Origin: Mycolicibacterium bacteremicum
GTDB lineage: Bacteria > Actinomycetota > Actinomycetes > Mycobacteriales > Mycobacteriaceae
Assembly (NCBI RefSeq): GCF_002086115.1
Contig: NZ_MVHJ01000007.1
Coordinates: 186,001-250,000, forward strand
Length of the DNA stretch: 64,000 nucleotides
Reading direction: 5' to 3'
Made by a program: the position numbers and the translations under genes. The notes under the pieces were generated by a model. It worked only from the letters and a program-made list of their open reading frames with translations. It was not told where the DNA came from and did not search any database. Every line of letters begins with the position of its first letter. The stretch's first letter is position 1. Shown piece after piece: positions 29,787-38,220 of this stretch.

Positions 29787-30854
29787 ATGGCTGTCATTTC
29801 TGCACCCCTACAACTGGTCGGTGCCGATGGCGCCCCGACCTCCGAGACGCGCTATCGACGCGATCTGCCACCCGAGACGTTGAGTTGGCTCTACGAGCTG
29901 ATGGTGCTGACCCGCGAGCTCGACACCGAGTTCGTGAACCTGCAGCGGCAGGGTGAGCTGGCGCTCTACGCGTCCTGTCGGGGGCAGGAGGCGGCCCAGG
30001 TCGGAGCTGCGGCATGCCTGCGTAAAACCGACTGGCTGTTTCCCCAGTACCGCGAGCTCGGCGCGTTCCTGACGCGCGGTATCGCGCCGGCGCAGATGGG
30101 CGCGGTGTGGCGCGGATCGTGGCACGGCGGGATGTCGTTCACCGACCGGTGCTGCGCGCCGATATCCATTCAGATCGGCACCCACGGACTGCACGCCGTG
30201 GGCGCGGCGATGGCCGCCCAGCGCCTCGGTGAGGACTCGCTCACGGTGGCGTTCATGGGCGACGGCGCCACCTCCGAGGGCGATGCGCACGAGGCCCTGA
30301 ACCTGGCCGCGGTGTTCGCCGCGCCCACCGTGTTCTTCATCCAGAACAACCAGTTCGCCATCTCGACGCCGGAGCGCCGCCAGCACGCGGCGATCTCGCT
30401 GGCCGATCGCGCCGCCGGATACGGCATGCCCGCGGTGCGCGTCGACGGCAATGACGTGCTGGCCTGCTTCGCCGTGATGGCCGAGGCGGCCCAGCGGGCC
30501 CGCGACGGTGGCGGACCGACGTTCGTCGAGGCGGTCACCTATCGAATGGGACCACACACCACCTCCGATGACCCCACCCGCTACCGCGCCGACGCAGACG
30601 TCCAGGACTGGGCCGCCCGTGACCCGATCGCCCGGTACACCGCCTATCTGCGAGCGACCGGAGACCTGACCGACCGGCTCGAGGAGCGAGTTGGCGCCAA
30701 GGCGGCGCGGATGCGAACGGAACTGCGAGCGGCGCTGGTCGGCGCGCCCGACCCCGATATCGCCGAGGTGTTCGACACCGTCTATCACGACATCACCCCG
30801 GAGCTGGCCCGCCAACGCGAGGAGTTGCTCGTCGAACTGGGGAAGGAGTCCTGA
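29787..30854 (+). CDS. bkdA: Branched-chain 2-oxoacid dehydrogenase E1 alpha
   Basis: A 355-residue thiamine-diphosphate-dependent decarboxylase subunit of the branched-chain keto-acid dehydrogenase. The ThDP motif runs from GDGATSEG to FFIQNNQFAIS (about residues 155-190), and the phosphorylation-loop region is YRMGPHTTSDDPTRY. The start ATG 29787 has AAGGAGG upstream. It lies 95 nt after the CitE-like gene, so bkdABC could be a read-through extension of the BkaR operon or have its own promoter; I see no further copy of the GTTAAT palindrome there. Confidence 0.94.
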   Translation: MAVISAPLQLVGADGAPTSETRYRRDLPPETLSWLYELMVLTRELDTEFVNLQRQGELALYASCRGQEAAQVGAAACLRKTDWLFPQYRELGAFLTRGIAPAQMGAVWRGSWHGGMSFTDRCCAPISIQIGTHGLHAVGAAMAAQRLGEDSLTVAFMGDGATSEGDAHEALNLAAVFAAPTVFFIQNNQFAISTPERRQHAAISLADRAAGYGMPAVRVDGNDVLACFAVMAEAAQRARDGGGPTFVEAVTYRMGPHTTSDDPTRYRADADVQDWAARDPIARYTAYLRATGDLTDRLEERVGAKAARMRTELRAALVGAPDPDIAEVFDTVYHDITPELARQREELLVELGKES

Positions 30855-30855
30855 C

Positions 30856-31887
30856 ATGACACAGATCATCGAACGACCGGCCATGGGCGACTTCGGAGAA
30901 CCCCGACCGGCACTGCTCACGTTGACCGTGGCGCAGGCCATCAATCAGGGCTTGCACGACGCCATGTCTGCCGATGAGCGGGTCCTGGTGTTCGGCGAGG
31001 ACGTCGCGCGACTGGGCGGGGTATTCCGGGTGACCGACGGTCTGGCCGAAACATACGGGGAACAGCGGTGTTTCGATACGCCGTTGGCCGAGTCGGCGAT
31101 CATCGGTATCGCGATCGGGATGGCGATCCGCGGTTTCGTCCCGGTGCCGGAGATCCAGTTCGACGGCTTCTCGGCCCCCGCCTTCGACCAGATGGTCAGC
31201 CATCTGGCCAAGTACCGGATGCGTACGCACGGTGATGTCGACATGCCGGTGACGGTGCGCATTCCGTCGTTCGGGGGAATCGGTGCGGTCGAACACCATT
31301 CCGAGTCCACCGAGACATACTGGTTGCACACCGCGGGACTGAAGGTGGTCGTGCCGTCGACGCCGTCGGATGCCTATTGGCTGCTGCGACAATCGATCAG
31401 CTGCCCGGATCCGGTCATCTATCTGGAACCCAAGCGACGGTACTGGACCAGGGGAACCGTCGACACCGAGGCCGCACCGCTGCCATTCGGGCGCGCCGCC
31501 ATCCGTCGCCCCGGTGAACACGTCACGGTGCTGACCTACGGCGGCCTGGTCGACACCGCCGTCAACGCCGCCGAGTTGGCGGCCGAGCGCGGTGTCGGCA
31601 TCGAGGTCGTCGACCTGCGGACGCTGAATCCGCTGGACTTCGACACCATCGCCGAGTCGGTGCGCCGGACCGGCAGGTGCGTGGTGATGCACGAGGGTCC
31701 GCGCACGCTGGGTTTCGGTGCCGAACTGGCGGCGCGCATCTCCGAAGAGTTGTTCTACGACCTGGAGGCCCCGGTGCTGCGCGCCACCGGGTTCGACACC
31801 CCGTACCCACCGGCGCGGCTGGAAAAGTTGTGGCTACCCGGAGTGGATCGGCTGCTGGACTGCGTCGAGAAGGTGGTGGACCAGTGA
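30856..31887 (+). CDS. bkdB: Branched-chain 2-oxoacid dehydrogenase E1 beta
   Basis: A 343-residue transketolase-like beta subunit that completes the E1 active site. Characteristic segments are [37 protein letters not shown] and the C-terminal [18 protein letters not shown] 30856 follows GGAAGGAG and lies one base after the bkdA stop; the longer frame upstream lies within bkdA and is not used. Its 3' end overlaps the start of bkdC by 4 nt. Confidence 0.95.
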   Translation: MTQIIERPAMGDFGEPRPALLTLTVAQAINQGLHDAMSADERVLVFGEDVARLGGVFRVTDGLAETYGEQRCFDTPLAESAIIGIAIGMAIRGFVPVPEIQFDGFSAPAFDQMVSHLAKYRMRTHGDVDMPVTVRIPSFGGIGAVEHHSESTETYWLHTAGLKVVVPSTPSDAYWLLRQSISCPDPVIYLEPKRRYWTRGTVDTEAAPLPFGRAAIRRPGEHVTVLTYGGLVDTAVNAAELAAERGVGIEVVDLRTLNPLDFDTIAESVRRTGRCVVMHEGPRTLGFGAELAARISEELFYDLEAPVLRATGFDTPYPPARLEKLWLPGVDRLLDCVEKVVDQ

Positions 31888-32990
31888 GCGGCTACGAGTT
31901 CCGGGTTCCCGACCTGGGCGAGGGGCTGGAGGAGGCCACCATCACGGGCTGGGCCGTGGCGGTGGGTGACACGGTGGAGCTGAACCAGGTGCTGTGCACC
32001 TTGGAGACCAACAAGGCCGAGGTGGAGATACCCAGTCCACATGCCGGTCAGATCGCCGAACTCGGTGGCGCGGTCGGGGACACGCTGGCCGTCGGCGCAC
32101 TGCTGGTACGGATCGGGGCGGACGAGTCTGCCGGGCCCGGGCCGGTCCTGGTGGGCTACGGCGCCGATGACCGGCTGGACGGATCCCGGCGGGTGCGCGC
32201 GAAGCCGTCCACCCGAAAGTTGGCTCGCACGAACGGTGTTGATCTGACCTCGCTGAAGCCGGCCGGGCCGGACGGCATCGTCACGCGCGACGACGTGCTG
32301 GCCGCAGCGGCAACCCCGGACATGATGGCGCTGTCCGGTGTACAGACCGAGATGGCCAAGCGGATGGTGCTCTCGCGCAGCAGAATCGCCGACGCGCATG
32401 CGTCTGTCCAGGTGGACGGAACTGCGCTGCAGCAGCTTTCGCACCGTCTGCAGATCACCCCGTTCGTCCTCGCATTGCGGCTGTTGGCGCTGGTGTTGGG
32501 GCGGCATCCGATGCTCAATGCGACGTGGGTGGACACCGCCGACGGTCCGCGGATCCATCGGCATGCGTCGGTGCACCTGGGCGTCGGGGTGGCTACGCCG
32601 CGCGGGCTGCTGGTACCGGTGGTCACCGACGCGCAGCAGCGCAGCACCCGCGCGCTCGCCGCAGAAGTGACGCGGCTGATCGACGGGGCGCGCGGCGGGA
32701 CGTTGCGTCCGGGCGAACTGATGGGGTCGACGTTCACGGTGTCGAATTTCGGGGCGCTCGGCCTGGACTCGGGCGTGCCGGTGATCAACTATCCGGAGGC
32801 GGCGATCCTGGGCATGGGGTCGTTGAAGCCGCGGCCCGTGGTCATCGACGGTGCGGTGCTGGCCCGCCCGACGATGGAGCTGACCTGCGTCTTCGATCAT
32901 CGAATCGCCGATGGCGCACAGGCGGCCGCGTTCCTGACCGATCTGCGGGACCTGATCGAGGCGCCCGAGATGGCGCTGGCCGACCTCTAG
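31884..32990 (+). CDS. bkdC: Branched-chain 2-oxoacid dehydrogenase E2 (acyltransferase)
   Basis: The dihydrolipoyl acyltransferase core of the complex; E3 (lpd) is not encoded here. It has 368 residues from GTG 31884 ([17 protein letters not shown]), overlapping the bkdB stop. Domains: one lipoyl domain with acceptor Lys44 in LETNKAEVE, a linker, an E1/E3-binding domain ([15 protein letters not shown] about 107-140), and the catalytic domain with [10 protein letters not shown] near the C-terminus (His and Asp of the acyltransferase site). The single lipoyl domain is shorter than the triple-domain SucB/DlaT type. Its stop shares CTAG with the convergent echA14. Confidence 0.95.
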   Translation: MSGYEFRVPDLGEGLEEATITGWAVAVGDTVELNQVLCTLETNKAEVEIPSPHAGQIAELGGAVGDTLAVGALLVRIGADESAGPGPVLVGYGADDRLDGSRRVRAKPSTRKLARTNGVDLTSLKPAGPDGIVTRDDVLAAAATPDMMALSGVQTEMAKRMVLSRSRIADAHASVQVDGTALQQLSHRLQITPFVLALRLLALVLGRHPMLNATWVDTADGPRIHRHASVHLGVGVATPRGLLVPVVTDAQQRSTRALAAEVTRLIDGARGGTLRPGELMGSTFTVSNFGALGLDSGVPVINYPEAAILGMGSLKPRPVVIDGAVLARPTMELTCVFDHRIADGAQAAAFLTDLRDLIEAPEMALADL

Positions 32991-33739
32991 CGTTTCTTGG
33001 CCGCGGCGAGGCGGCTCTGGAACTCCGGGGACTCGATGGATCGCGCCTGCGGGGTGATCTCGACGTCCACGGCAATGGCGTGCTGCTCGCTGTCCACGAC
33101 GCCTGGATTGGCGGTGGCGCGCATGGAGGCCTTGGTGGCGATCACCACGTCGCGCGGCGCGCCGGCCGGCCCGCCGGCCAGTTCACGGGCCGCGGCCACC
33201 GGGTCGTCGGCCACGTCGAGGGCCAGCCCATAGCGGACCGCCTCCTGCGCGTCGAAGCGCTTACCGAACAGCAGCGCGGCGCGGGCAACCTGCGGTCCGA
33301 CCCCACGCTGCAGCATCCAGGTGGCGCCGCCGCCGGGATGAATGCCCAGCTTCTGGAAGCGTGGGTCGAAAAGTGCTGCCGGACCGGCGATCCGGACATC
33401 GGCGGCGAGCGCCAGGTTCAGGCCGGCGCCGACGGCGGCGCCGTTGACCGCCGCGATGGTCGGCAGGGTGCAGTTCGCGACGGCCAGGAAGCCGTCGTAG
33501 ATGATGCGCAGTCCGTCCTCGGCTGCCTCGCCGAGGGCGGTCAGGTCGGCGCCGGCGCAGAACGCCTTGCCTGCGCCGGTGACGATGACCGCGTGCACAT
33601 CGGCGTCGGCCTCGGCGGCCTGGACTGCGGCGCGCAGGCCGGCCGACATCTCGGCGGTGACCGCATTGCGCCGGTCGGGATCGTTGACGGTGATGGTCGC
33701 GATGCGATCGGCGATGTCGACGAGGACGAGGTCGGTCAT
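32987..33739 (-). CDS. echA14: Enoyl-CoA hydratase/isomerase family protein (EchA14-like)
   Basis: A 250-residue crotonase-fold protein. Oxyanion-hole loops are at [11 protein letters not shown] and [22 protein letters not shown]; a Glu-rich catalytic position is not obvious ([13 protein letters not shown] replaces the usual pattern), so it may be a hydratase, isomerase or atypical member. ATG 33739 gives the normal family length; a longer frame to 34096 overlaps the neighbouring gene. It is convergent and stop-overlapping with bkdC. The echA14 name rests on position next to the bkd genes and WS/DGAT region in M. tuberculosis. Confidence 0.82.
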   Translation of the reverse strand: MTDLVLVDIADRIATITVNDPDRRNAVTAEMSAGLRAAVQAAEADADVHAVIVTGAGKAFCAGADLTALGEAAEDGLRIIYDGFLAVANCTLPTIAAVNGAAVGAGLNLALAADVRIAGPAALFDPRFQKLGIHPGGGATWMLQRGVGPQVARAALLFGKRFDAQEAVRYGLALDVADDPVAAARELAGGPAGAPRDVVIATKASMRATANPGVVDSEQHAIAVDVEITPQARSIESPEFQSRLAAAKKR

Positions 33740-33956
33740 GGCGTTCAGGCTACGGTCCGGGCGATATCGCGGGGCCGCGAGGTCGTGATCGGCGTAGGCC
33801 CAGCTTTCGGCCCGTTTCGGGGCCGTTCTGTCACGGGCCCGGATCTCCTTTGCATCGGAACGGTAACCGTCCCGTTTGGCGCGCCGGAGAGTTTCATCCG
33901 TGTCATTTACCTTCTTCCCTGACTGCAACGTCAATTTGAAAACGCTTGGGGATGAC

Positions 33957-36900
33957 ATGGTGAGTAGGTCAAATCGTTTGGCTGTCAGCATTTTTGCTGC
34001 GGCGGCTCTGTGCACGCCGCCGCTGTTGGCGATAGCGACGGCCGAGGCGCAACCTGCGTTGCAGTCGAGTGCGGGCGGTGTGCCCTGTGTCGGCATGGTG
34101 CAGAACCTCGCTGCGTCCCCGCCTGACCTCGGTCAGTCCCTGCAGGGCATCGCGGCACCGTTCACCGGTGGCGGTGCTGCTCCGGTGGTCGTGCCGCCGG
34201 CCACCGCAGCCGGGGCGTTCCCGGCGGCAGGCGTCACCGGTGGTGGTGCCGCAGGTGGTGCAGGTGGTGCCGGTGCTGCTGGTGGCGGTGCGGGTGGTGC
34301 CGGTGCTGCTGGTGGCGGTGCGGGTGGTGCCGGTGCCGCCGGAGGTGGCGCGGGCGCTGCTGGAGGTGCGGGCGGTGCCGGTGGCGGTGCGGGCGCTGCT
34401 GGTGGCGGTGCCGGGGGTGCGGGCGCTGCTGGTGGCGGTGCGGGTGGTGCCGGTGGCGGTGCGGGTGGTGCCGGTGCCGGTGGCGGTGCGGGTGGTGCCG
34501 GCGGCGCTGGCGCTCCCGTCGCGGGTGGCGCCCCCCTGATTGATGCCGCTGGTGCAGGTGCCCCGCTGGGCGGTGGTGCTCCGGGCGCAGCAGGTGCTCC
34601 GGGCGCAGGAATCGTGGACGCAGCGGGAGTGGCGCCGGGTGGTGGAGGTGCTCCCGGCGGGGCCCCGCTGGCGGACGCAGCCGCACGAGTCGGCGGAGGA
34701 GGTGCCCCGGGCGCCGGTGAAGGTGGTGGCGGAGCACCCGGTGGAGCGCCCGGTGGTGCCGCGATTCATCCGGCCGCGGGTGAGGCGGCTCCGGCGGGTC
34801 CGCCTGCCGGCGCACTCGTCGACGCGGCCGCTGTGGCGCCCCCGCCCGCGGTCGAGGTGCCTGTCCCCGCAGCGGCGGTGATCGACGGAGCGGCGGCCGC
34901 CCCGGCGGCTGCAGCGGCTCCCGTTGTCGGTGGCGGCGAAGCCGCTGCCCCCGCGGCAGCGATTGGTGGCGGAGACGCCGGCGGTGCGGGTGGTGCCGGT
35001 GGCGGTGGTGCGGGTGGGCGGTGCGGTGGTGCCGGTGGTGCGGGTGGTGCCGGTGGCGGTGGAGCTGCTGGCGGTGGTGCGGGTGGTGCCGGTGGCGGTG
35101 GAGCTGCTGGCGGTGGTGCGGGTGGTGCAGGTGGCGGCGGTGCGGCCGGTGGCGGTGCTGCCGGTGGTGGTGCTGTCCCGGTTGCCGGCGCCATCGAGGG
35201 TGGAGGAGCGGCCGGTGCGCCGGTCGAACTTGCCGTTGCGGCTCCGCCGGTCGAGGTCGCGGCACCGCCGGTAGAGGTGGCGCTGCCCCCGGCAGAAGTC
35301 ACCGTGCCGCCGGTTGAGGTTGCGGCACCGCCGGTTGAGGTGCATGCTCCGCCGGTCGAAATCGCGGCTCCGCCGGTGGAAGTGGCGGCGCCTCCGGTCG
35401 AGGTGCACGCCCCTCCGGTGCAGGTTTCCGGTCCGCCGGCCCAGATTTCGTCCCCACCCGTGGAGCTGTCCGTTCCGATCGATCTCGAGGTTCCGAGCAT
35501 CGGTGTTCCGGGCGGGATCGGTGTTCCTGGCGCGGTGGCGGGTGGCGCCCCCGGTGCTGTGGTCGGGGGAGCCCCTGGCGCGGTGATTGCTGACGCAGGC
35601 GCGGCGGCCGGCGGTGGCTCTGGTGCCGTCGTCCAGGCCGCGGGTGCGAGCGGCGCAGGTGCTTCAGGTGGTGCCGGTGCCGCGGGTGGCGGCGCCGGTG
35701 GCGCAGGCGGTGCTGGTGCCGGCGGCGCAGGCGGCGGAGCCCCCGCGGCGGGTGGCGCAGCCGGTGGTGCTCCCGCGGGCGGTGCGGCCGGCGGCGGAGC
35801 TCCCGCCGGTGGAGCTGCGGCCGGCGGCGCTCCGGCCGGTGGTGGTGCTCCCGCCGGTGGAGCTGCGGCCGGCGGCGCTCCGGCCGGTGGTGGTGCTCCC
35901 GTCGGTGGCGGTGCCCCCGTGGGTGGTGGCGCCCCGGTCGGTGGCGGTGCCCCGGTCGGTGGTGGTGCTCCGGTGGGTGGTGGCGCCCCGGTGGGTGGTG
36001 GTGCCCCGGTGGGTGGTGGCGCTCCGGTGGGTGGTGGTGCTCCGGTCGGTGGCGCTGCGCCTGCGGCCCTCGGCGCACCGCTGGCGGATGCGGCCGGCGG
36101 CGGCGCGCCGTTGATGGACACCGCAGGTGTCGGTCCCCTGCTGGCCAGCACCGGACTCAACGGCGACGGTCCCGCGGCAGCGTTGGTCGATGCGGCTGCC
36201 GCTGCAGGTGGCCCCGGTGCCGGTGTTCCCGGTGCGGGTGGTGGCCCCGGTGCCGGTGGATTGCCCGGCGCGGCGCTCGATGATGCCGCCGCACGGGCGG
36301 CCGGTGCGCCGGTGGGTGCGCCGATCGAAGACGCGGCTGCGGTCGCCGTGCCCGGTGCCGGAGGCGCCGGTGGTGGTGGCGCAGGCGGAGCCGGTGCAGG
36401 CGGTGCTGGTGCCGGTGGCGGTGGTGCGGCCGGTGGTGGCGCAGGTGGTGCCGGTGGCGGTGCAGCCGGTGGTGGTGGCGGCGGCGGTGCAGCCGGTGGC
36501 GGCGGTGCTGGTGCGGGCGGCGGTGGTGCGGCCGGTGGTGGCGCAGGTGGCGCCGGTGGTGGCGGCGCAGCCGGCGGAGGAGGCGCTGGTGGTGGTGCGG
36601 CCGGTGGTGGCGGTGCTGGGGCCGGCGGGGCCGGTGCGGGCGGTGCCGGTGGTGGCGGTGCGGCCGGTGGTGCAGGTGCCGCTGGTGGTGGATCCGCAGG
36701 CGGTGGCGCAGGTGCTGCCGGTGGCGGCGCGACCGGAGGCGCCGGCGGCGTGAACGCCGCGGCCGTCGGTCCGCTGATGGCCAGCACGGGTGGTCTCGGA
36801 GCCGTCCAGGCGGTGGCCGCTCCCGCGGTGGCCGCGGTTCAGGCAGCCGCGCCGGCCGGTGCGGTCGGTGTCGGAGCCCCGGCGGCGACGGCCGGCGGTG

Positions 36901-37250
36901 GAACGGCGTTCGCCGGTATCCCGGGCGCCATCGTCCCGGCAGCCGGGGCGGCGTCAGGTATCCCGGGTCTGGTGATGGCACCGCTGGCCGGTGTGACGGG
37001 TGTGTTGGCAGAGATGTTGCCGCAGCCCTCACTGGCGGCTCCCTCGGGTGTCGGCGGCGTCACCGGGCTGCTGCCCACCCCGCAACTGAACATGCCGGGC
37101 ATCTCCGGGCTCGGCGTCCCGGTGCCCTCGCAGGTGTCGATGCCGACCGACCTGGTGTGTGAGGGAGTCGGCGGGTGGTCGCTCTCGACGCCGGGCACCG
37201 GCAGCGTCATGCCCGACGCGACGGCCGCCATCCGGTCCGACGACTGGTGA
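33957..37250 (+). CDS. Secreted Gly/Ala-rich repeat protein (PGRS-like, no PE domain)
   Basis: 1,097 residues of extreme composition. A signal peptide (about residues 1-31, cleavage after ATAEA) leads to a short ordinary segment with Cys44. The bulk is GGAGGAG/GGGAAGGG repeats like PE_PGRS proteins, interrupted by heptad PPVEVAA-type repeats (35240-35475) and nine GGGAPV hexapeptides (35886-36047). Two copies of a GPL(L/M)ASTG motif (near 36135 and 36770) flank the last Gly-rich block. The C-terminal 100 residues are non-repetitive and contain Cys1068 ([12 protein letters not shown]). No PE or PPE domain, LPXTG or membrane anchor is visible. GGX repeats suggest a polyglycine-II bundle. ATG 33957 follows GGGGATGAC. 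Its last 44 nt overlap the convergent methyltransferase gene. Confidence 0.8.
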   Translation: MVSRSNRLAVSIFAAAALCTPPLLAIATAEAQPALQSSAGGVPCVGMVQNLAASPPDLGQSLQGIAAPFTGGGAAPVVVPPATAAGAFPAAGVTGGGAAGGAGGAGAAGGGAGGAGAAGGGAGGAGAAGGGAGAAGGAGGAGGGAGAAGGGAGGAGAAGGGAGGAGGGAGGAGAGGGAGGAGGAGAPVAGGAPLIDAAGAGAPLGGGAPGAAGAPGAGIVDAAGVAPGGGGAPGGAPLADAAARVGGGGAPGAGEGGGGAPGGAPGGAAIHPAAGEAAPAGPPAGALVDAAAVAPPPAVEVPVPAAAVIDGAAAAPAAAAAPVVGGGEAAAPAAAIGGGDAGGAGGAGGGGAGGRCGGAGGAGGAGGGGAAGGGAGGAGGGGAAGGGAGGAGGGGAAGGGAAGGGAVPVAGAIEGGGAAGAPVELAVAAPPVEVAAPPVEVALPPAEVTVPPVEVAAPPVEVHAPPVEIAAPPVEVAAPPVEVHAPPVQVSGPPAQISSPPVELSVPIDLEVPSIGVPGGIGVPGAVAGGAPGAVVGGAPGAVIADAGAAAGGGSGAVVQAAGASGAGASGGAGAAGGGAGGAGGAGAGGAGGGAPAAGGAAGGAPAGGAAGGGAPAGGAAAGGAPAGGGAPAGGAAAGGAPAGGGAPVGGGAPVGGGAPVGGGAPVGGGAPVGGGAPVGGGAPVGGGAPVGGGAPVGGAAPAALGAPLADAAGGGAPLMDTAGVGPLLASTGLNGDGPAAALVDAAAAAGGPGAGVPGAGGGPGAGGLPGAALDDAAARAAGAPVGAPIEDAAAVAVPGAGGAGGGGAGGAGAGGAGAGGGGAAGGGAGGAGGGAAGGGGGGGAAGGGGAGAGGGGAAGGGAGGAGGGGAAGGGGAGGGAAGGGGAGAGGAGAGGAGGGGAAGGAGAAGGGSAGGGAGAAGGGATGGAGGVNAAAVGPLMASTGGLGAVQAVAAPAVAAVQAAAPAGAVGVGAPAATAGGGTAFAGIPGAIVPAAGAASGIPGLVMAPLAGVTGVLAEMLPQPSLAAPSGVGGVTGLLPTPQLNMPGISGLGVPVPSQVSMPTDLVCEGVGGWSLSTPGTGSVMPDATAAIRSDDW
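35240..35475 (+). repeat. Heptad PPVEV repeats inside the Gly-rich gene
   Basis: About eleven imperfect 21-bp units encode xxPPVEV (variants PPAEV, PPVEI, PPVQV, PPVEL). The block separates two Gly-rich halves and could form an extended Pro-rich rod or protease-resistant spacer. Units differ at synonymous and some coding positions, so the array is old rather than newly expanded. Confidence 0.8.
35886..36047 (+). repeat. Nine 18-bp units encoding GGGAPV
   Basis: Nine consecutive 18-bp units encode the identical hexapeptide GGGAPV while varying at third codon positions (for example GGT/GGC, CCC/CCG, GTC/GTG). Protein-level identity with DNA-level drift indicates selection on the peptide or repeated gene conversion rather than a fresh slippage event. 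The array is a likely site of length variation between strains. Confidence 0.9.
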
Positions 37251-37860
37251 CCGGTCCGGTGTCTCGGGTCCAGAACAACAGATAGCGATAGTAGAGGGCG
37301 CGCCGGATCTGGGCGCCAGGTAGCACGTCGCCGGCCACGCGCCGGATCTCGGCAAGAGATTCGCGCGGGTCGGCGACGGTTACGCCGACATCGGATTGCT
37401 CACGGTGCCAACGCGACCCGATGCGTACCGCAGGTAGGCAGAGCGCAGAGAACAGCCAGTCGGCCGCAGATGCGTTGGCGCTCAACCCGACGACTGCGAT
37501 CGAACCGCCGGGGTTGAGCAGCTCCCGGGCGCGCACCAACGAGCCGCGCAGATCCATGTGGTGCAGGCTGGCGACGAATGTGATCAGGTCGAAGCCGCTG
37601 TCGCCGGGGTCGAACTCGTCGAATCGGCAGTGCAGCAGCGTAATCGAGGCATCGGGCCCGACCCGTTCGCAAGCCCGACGGACGGCCACCGGATCGGGAT
37701 CGATACCGGTCACCGAATCTGCCACCTCCGCGAGACGTTGCACCAGCAAACCGTCCCCGCAGCCGACATCGAGCACGCGGCCCCGTCGGCGCTCGGCCAG
37801 TCCGAGCAACCACGGGTGGTAGGCGGTGTTGTGGTTCCAGTACTCGTCGGCCGCTGCCAC
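37207..37860 (-). CDS. Class I SAM-dependent methyltransferase
   Basis: 217 residues. SAM motif I VLDVGCGDGLLVQRLA, acidic motif II TGIDPDPVAV, and the post-motif FDLITFVASLHHMDL are all present, giving an UbiE/Methyltransf_11-type fold. The C-terminal segment is basic ([11 protein letters not shown]). Substrate is unknown. The start is GTG 37860, six nt after the ABM gene stop, so the two are almost certainly co-transcribed. Its 3' end overlaps the convergent Gly-rich gene by 44 nt. Confidence 0.85.
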   Translation of the reverse strand: MAAADEYWNHNTAYHPWLLGLAERRRGRVLDVGCGDGLLVQRLAEVADSVTGIDPDPVAVRRACERVGPDASITLLHCRFDEFDPGDSGFDLITFVASLHHMDLRGSLVRARELLNPGGSIAVVGLSANASAADWLFSALCLPAVRIGSRWHREQSDVGVTVADPRESLAEIRRVAGDVLPGAQIRRALYYRYLLFWTRDTGPVTSRRTGWRPSRRA

Positions 37861-37866
37861 GCGCGA

Positions 37867-38160
37867 TCAGACGTCGGAGGTGGTGTACCGGGTCTTGTTC
37901 GGCGGCGCAGCCAGCAGGGGCGGCAGATCGGTCAGCTTGCCCTCACCGGCGCGGAAGGCGCGGTAAGCCTCGTCGTGATCCACCGACTCCCAGACTTCAT
38001 AGATGATCCAGTGCGTTTCGTCGTCTTCGTCGATCAGCACATCGGTGACCACATTGCCGGCAAAGGCTCTGGTGTCGGTGAGCGCACGGCCCATCACCTC
38101 GCGCGCGCGATCCACGGCATCGGGCTGAAAACGAAGTTCGAGCAGCACTGTCACCGACAT
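37867..38160 (-). CDS. Antibiotic biosynthesis monooxygenase (ABM) fold protein
   Basis: A 97-residue ferredoxin-like alpha+beta barrel protein of the ABM/YgiN group (VTVLLELRFQPD... THWIIYEVWESVDHDEAY). Members include quinol and polyketide monooxygenases and many of unknown role. The Asn-Trp-His triad of IsdG/MhuD haem-degrading members is not complete: there is a Trp in VWES but no matching Asn or distal His. ATG 38160 has GAGGAG upstream; the longer frame to 38214 has no support. It lies 60 nt downstream of the phytochrome gene on the same strand and 6 nt before the methyltransferase. Confidence 0.8.
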   Translation of the reverse strand: MSVTVLLELRFQPDAVDRAREVMGRALTDTRAFAGNVVTDVLIDEDDETHWIIYEVWESVDHDEAYRAFRAGEGKLTDLPPLLAAPPNKTRYTTSDV

Positions 38161-38220
38161 GTCATCTCCTCGGTCCGGGCCGGCACCGGCGTGCCGCGCC
38201 ACCGCCGCCAACATAGCTTC

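Noticed and set aside
33969..35408. Leftward Thr/Arg-rich frame in the Gly-rich gene
   Set aside because: Shadow of the repeats, with no start signals or recognisable domain.
35240..36047. CRISPR-like array
   Set aside because: The short periodic units are in-frame codon repeats without unique spacers; no cas genes occur in the window.
34766..36787. Leftward Pro/Ala-rich open frame inside the Gly-rich gene
   Set aside because: Poly-Gly codons (GGN) read backwards give Pro/Ala. Only the rightward frame has a signal peptide, a ribosome site and non-repetitive ends.
33957..37250. PE_PGRS assignment
   Set aside because: The N-terminus is a Sec-type signal peptide followed by about 55 ordinary residues; no PE helical pair or YxxxD/E secretion motif is seen.
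37867..38160. ABM protein as a haem oxygenase supplying the phytochrome chromophore
   Set aside because: MhuD/IsdG-type enzymes need an Asn-Trp-His triad. Here only the Trp is in place, and MhuD makes mycobilin rather than biliverdin. A bilin source must be sought elsewhere.
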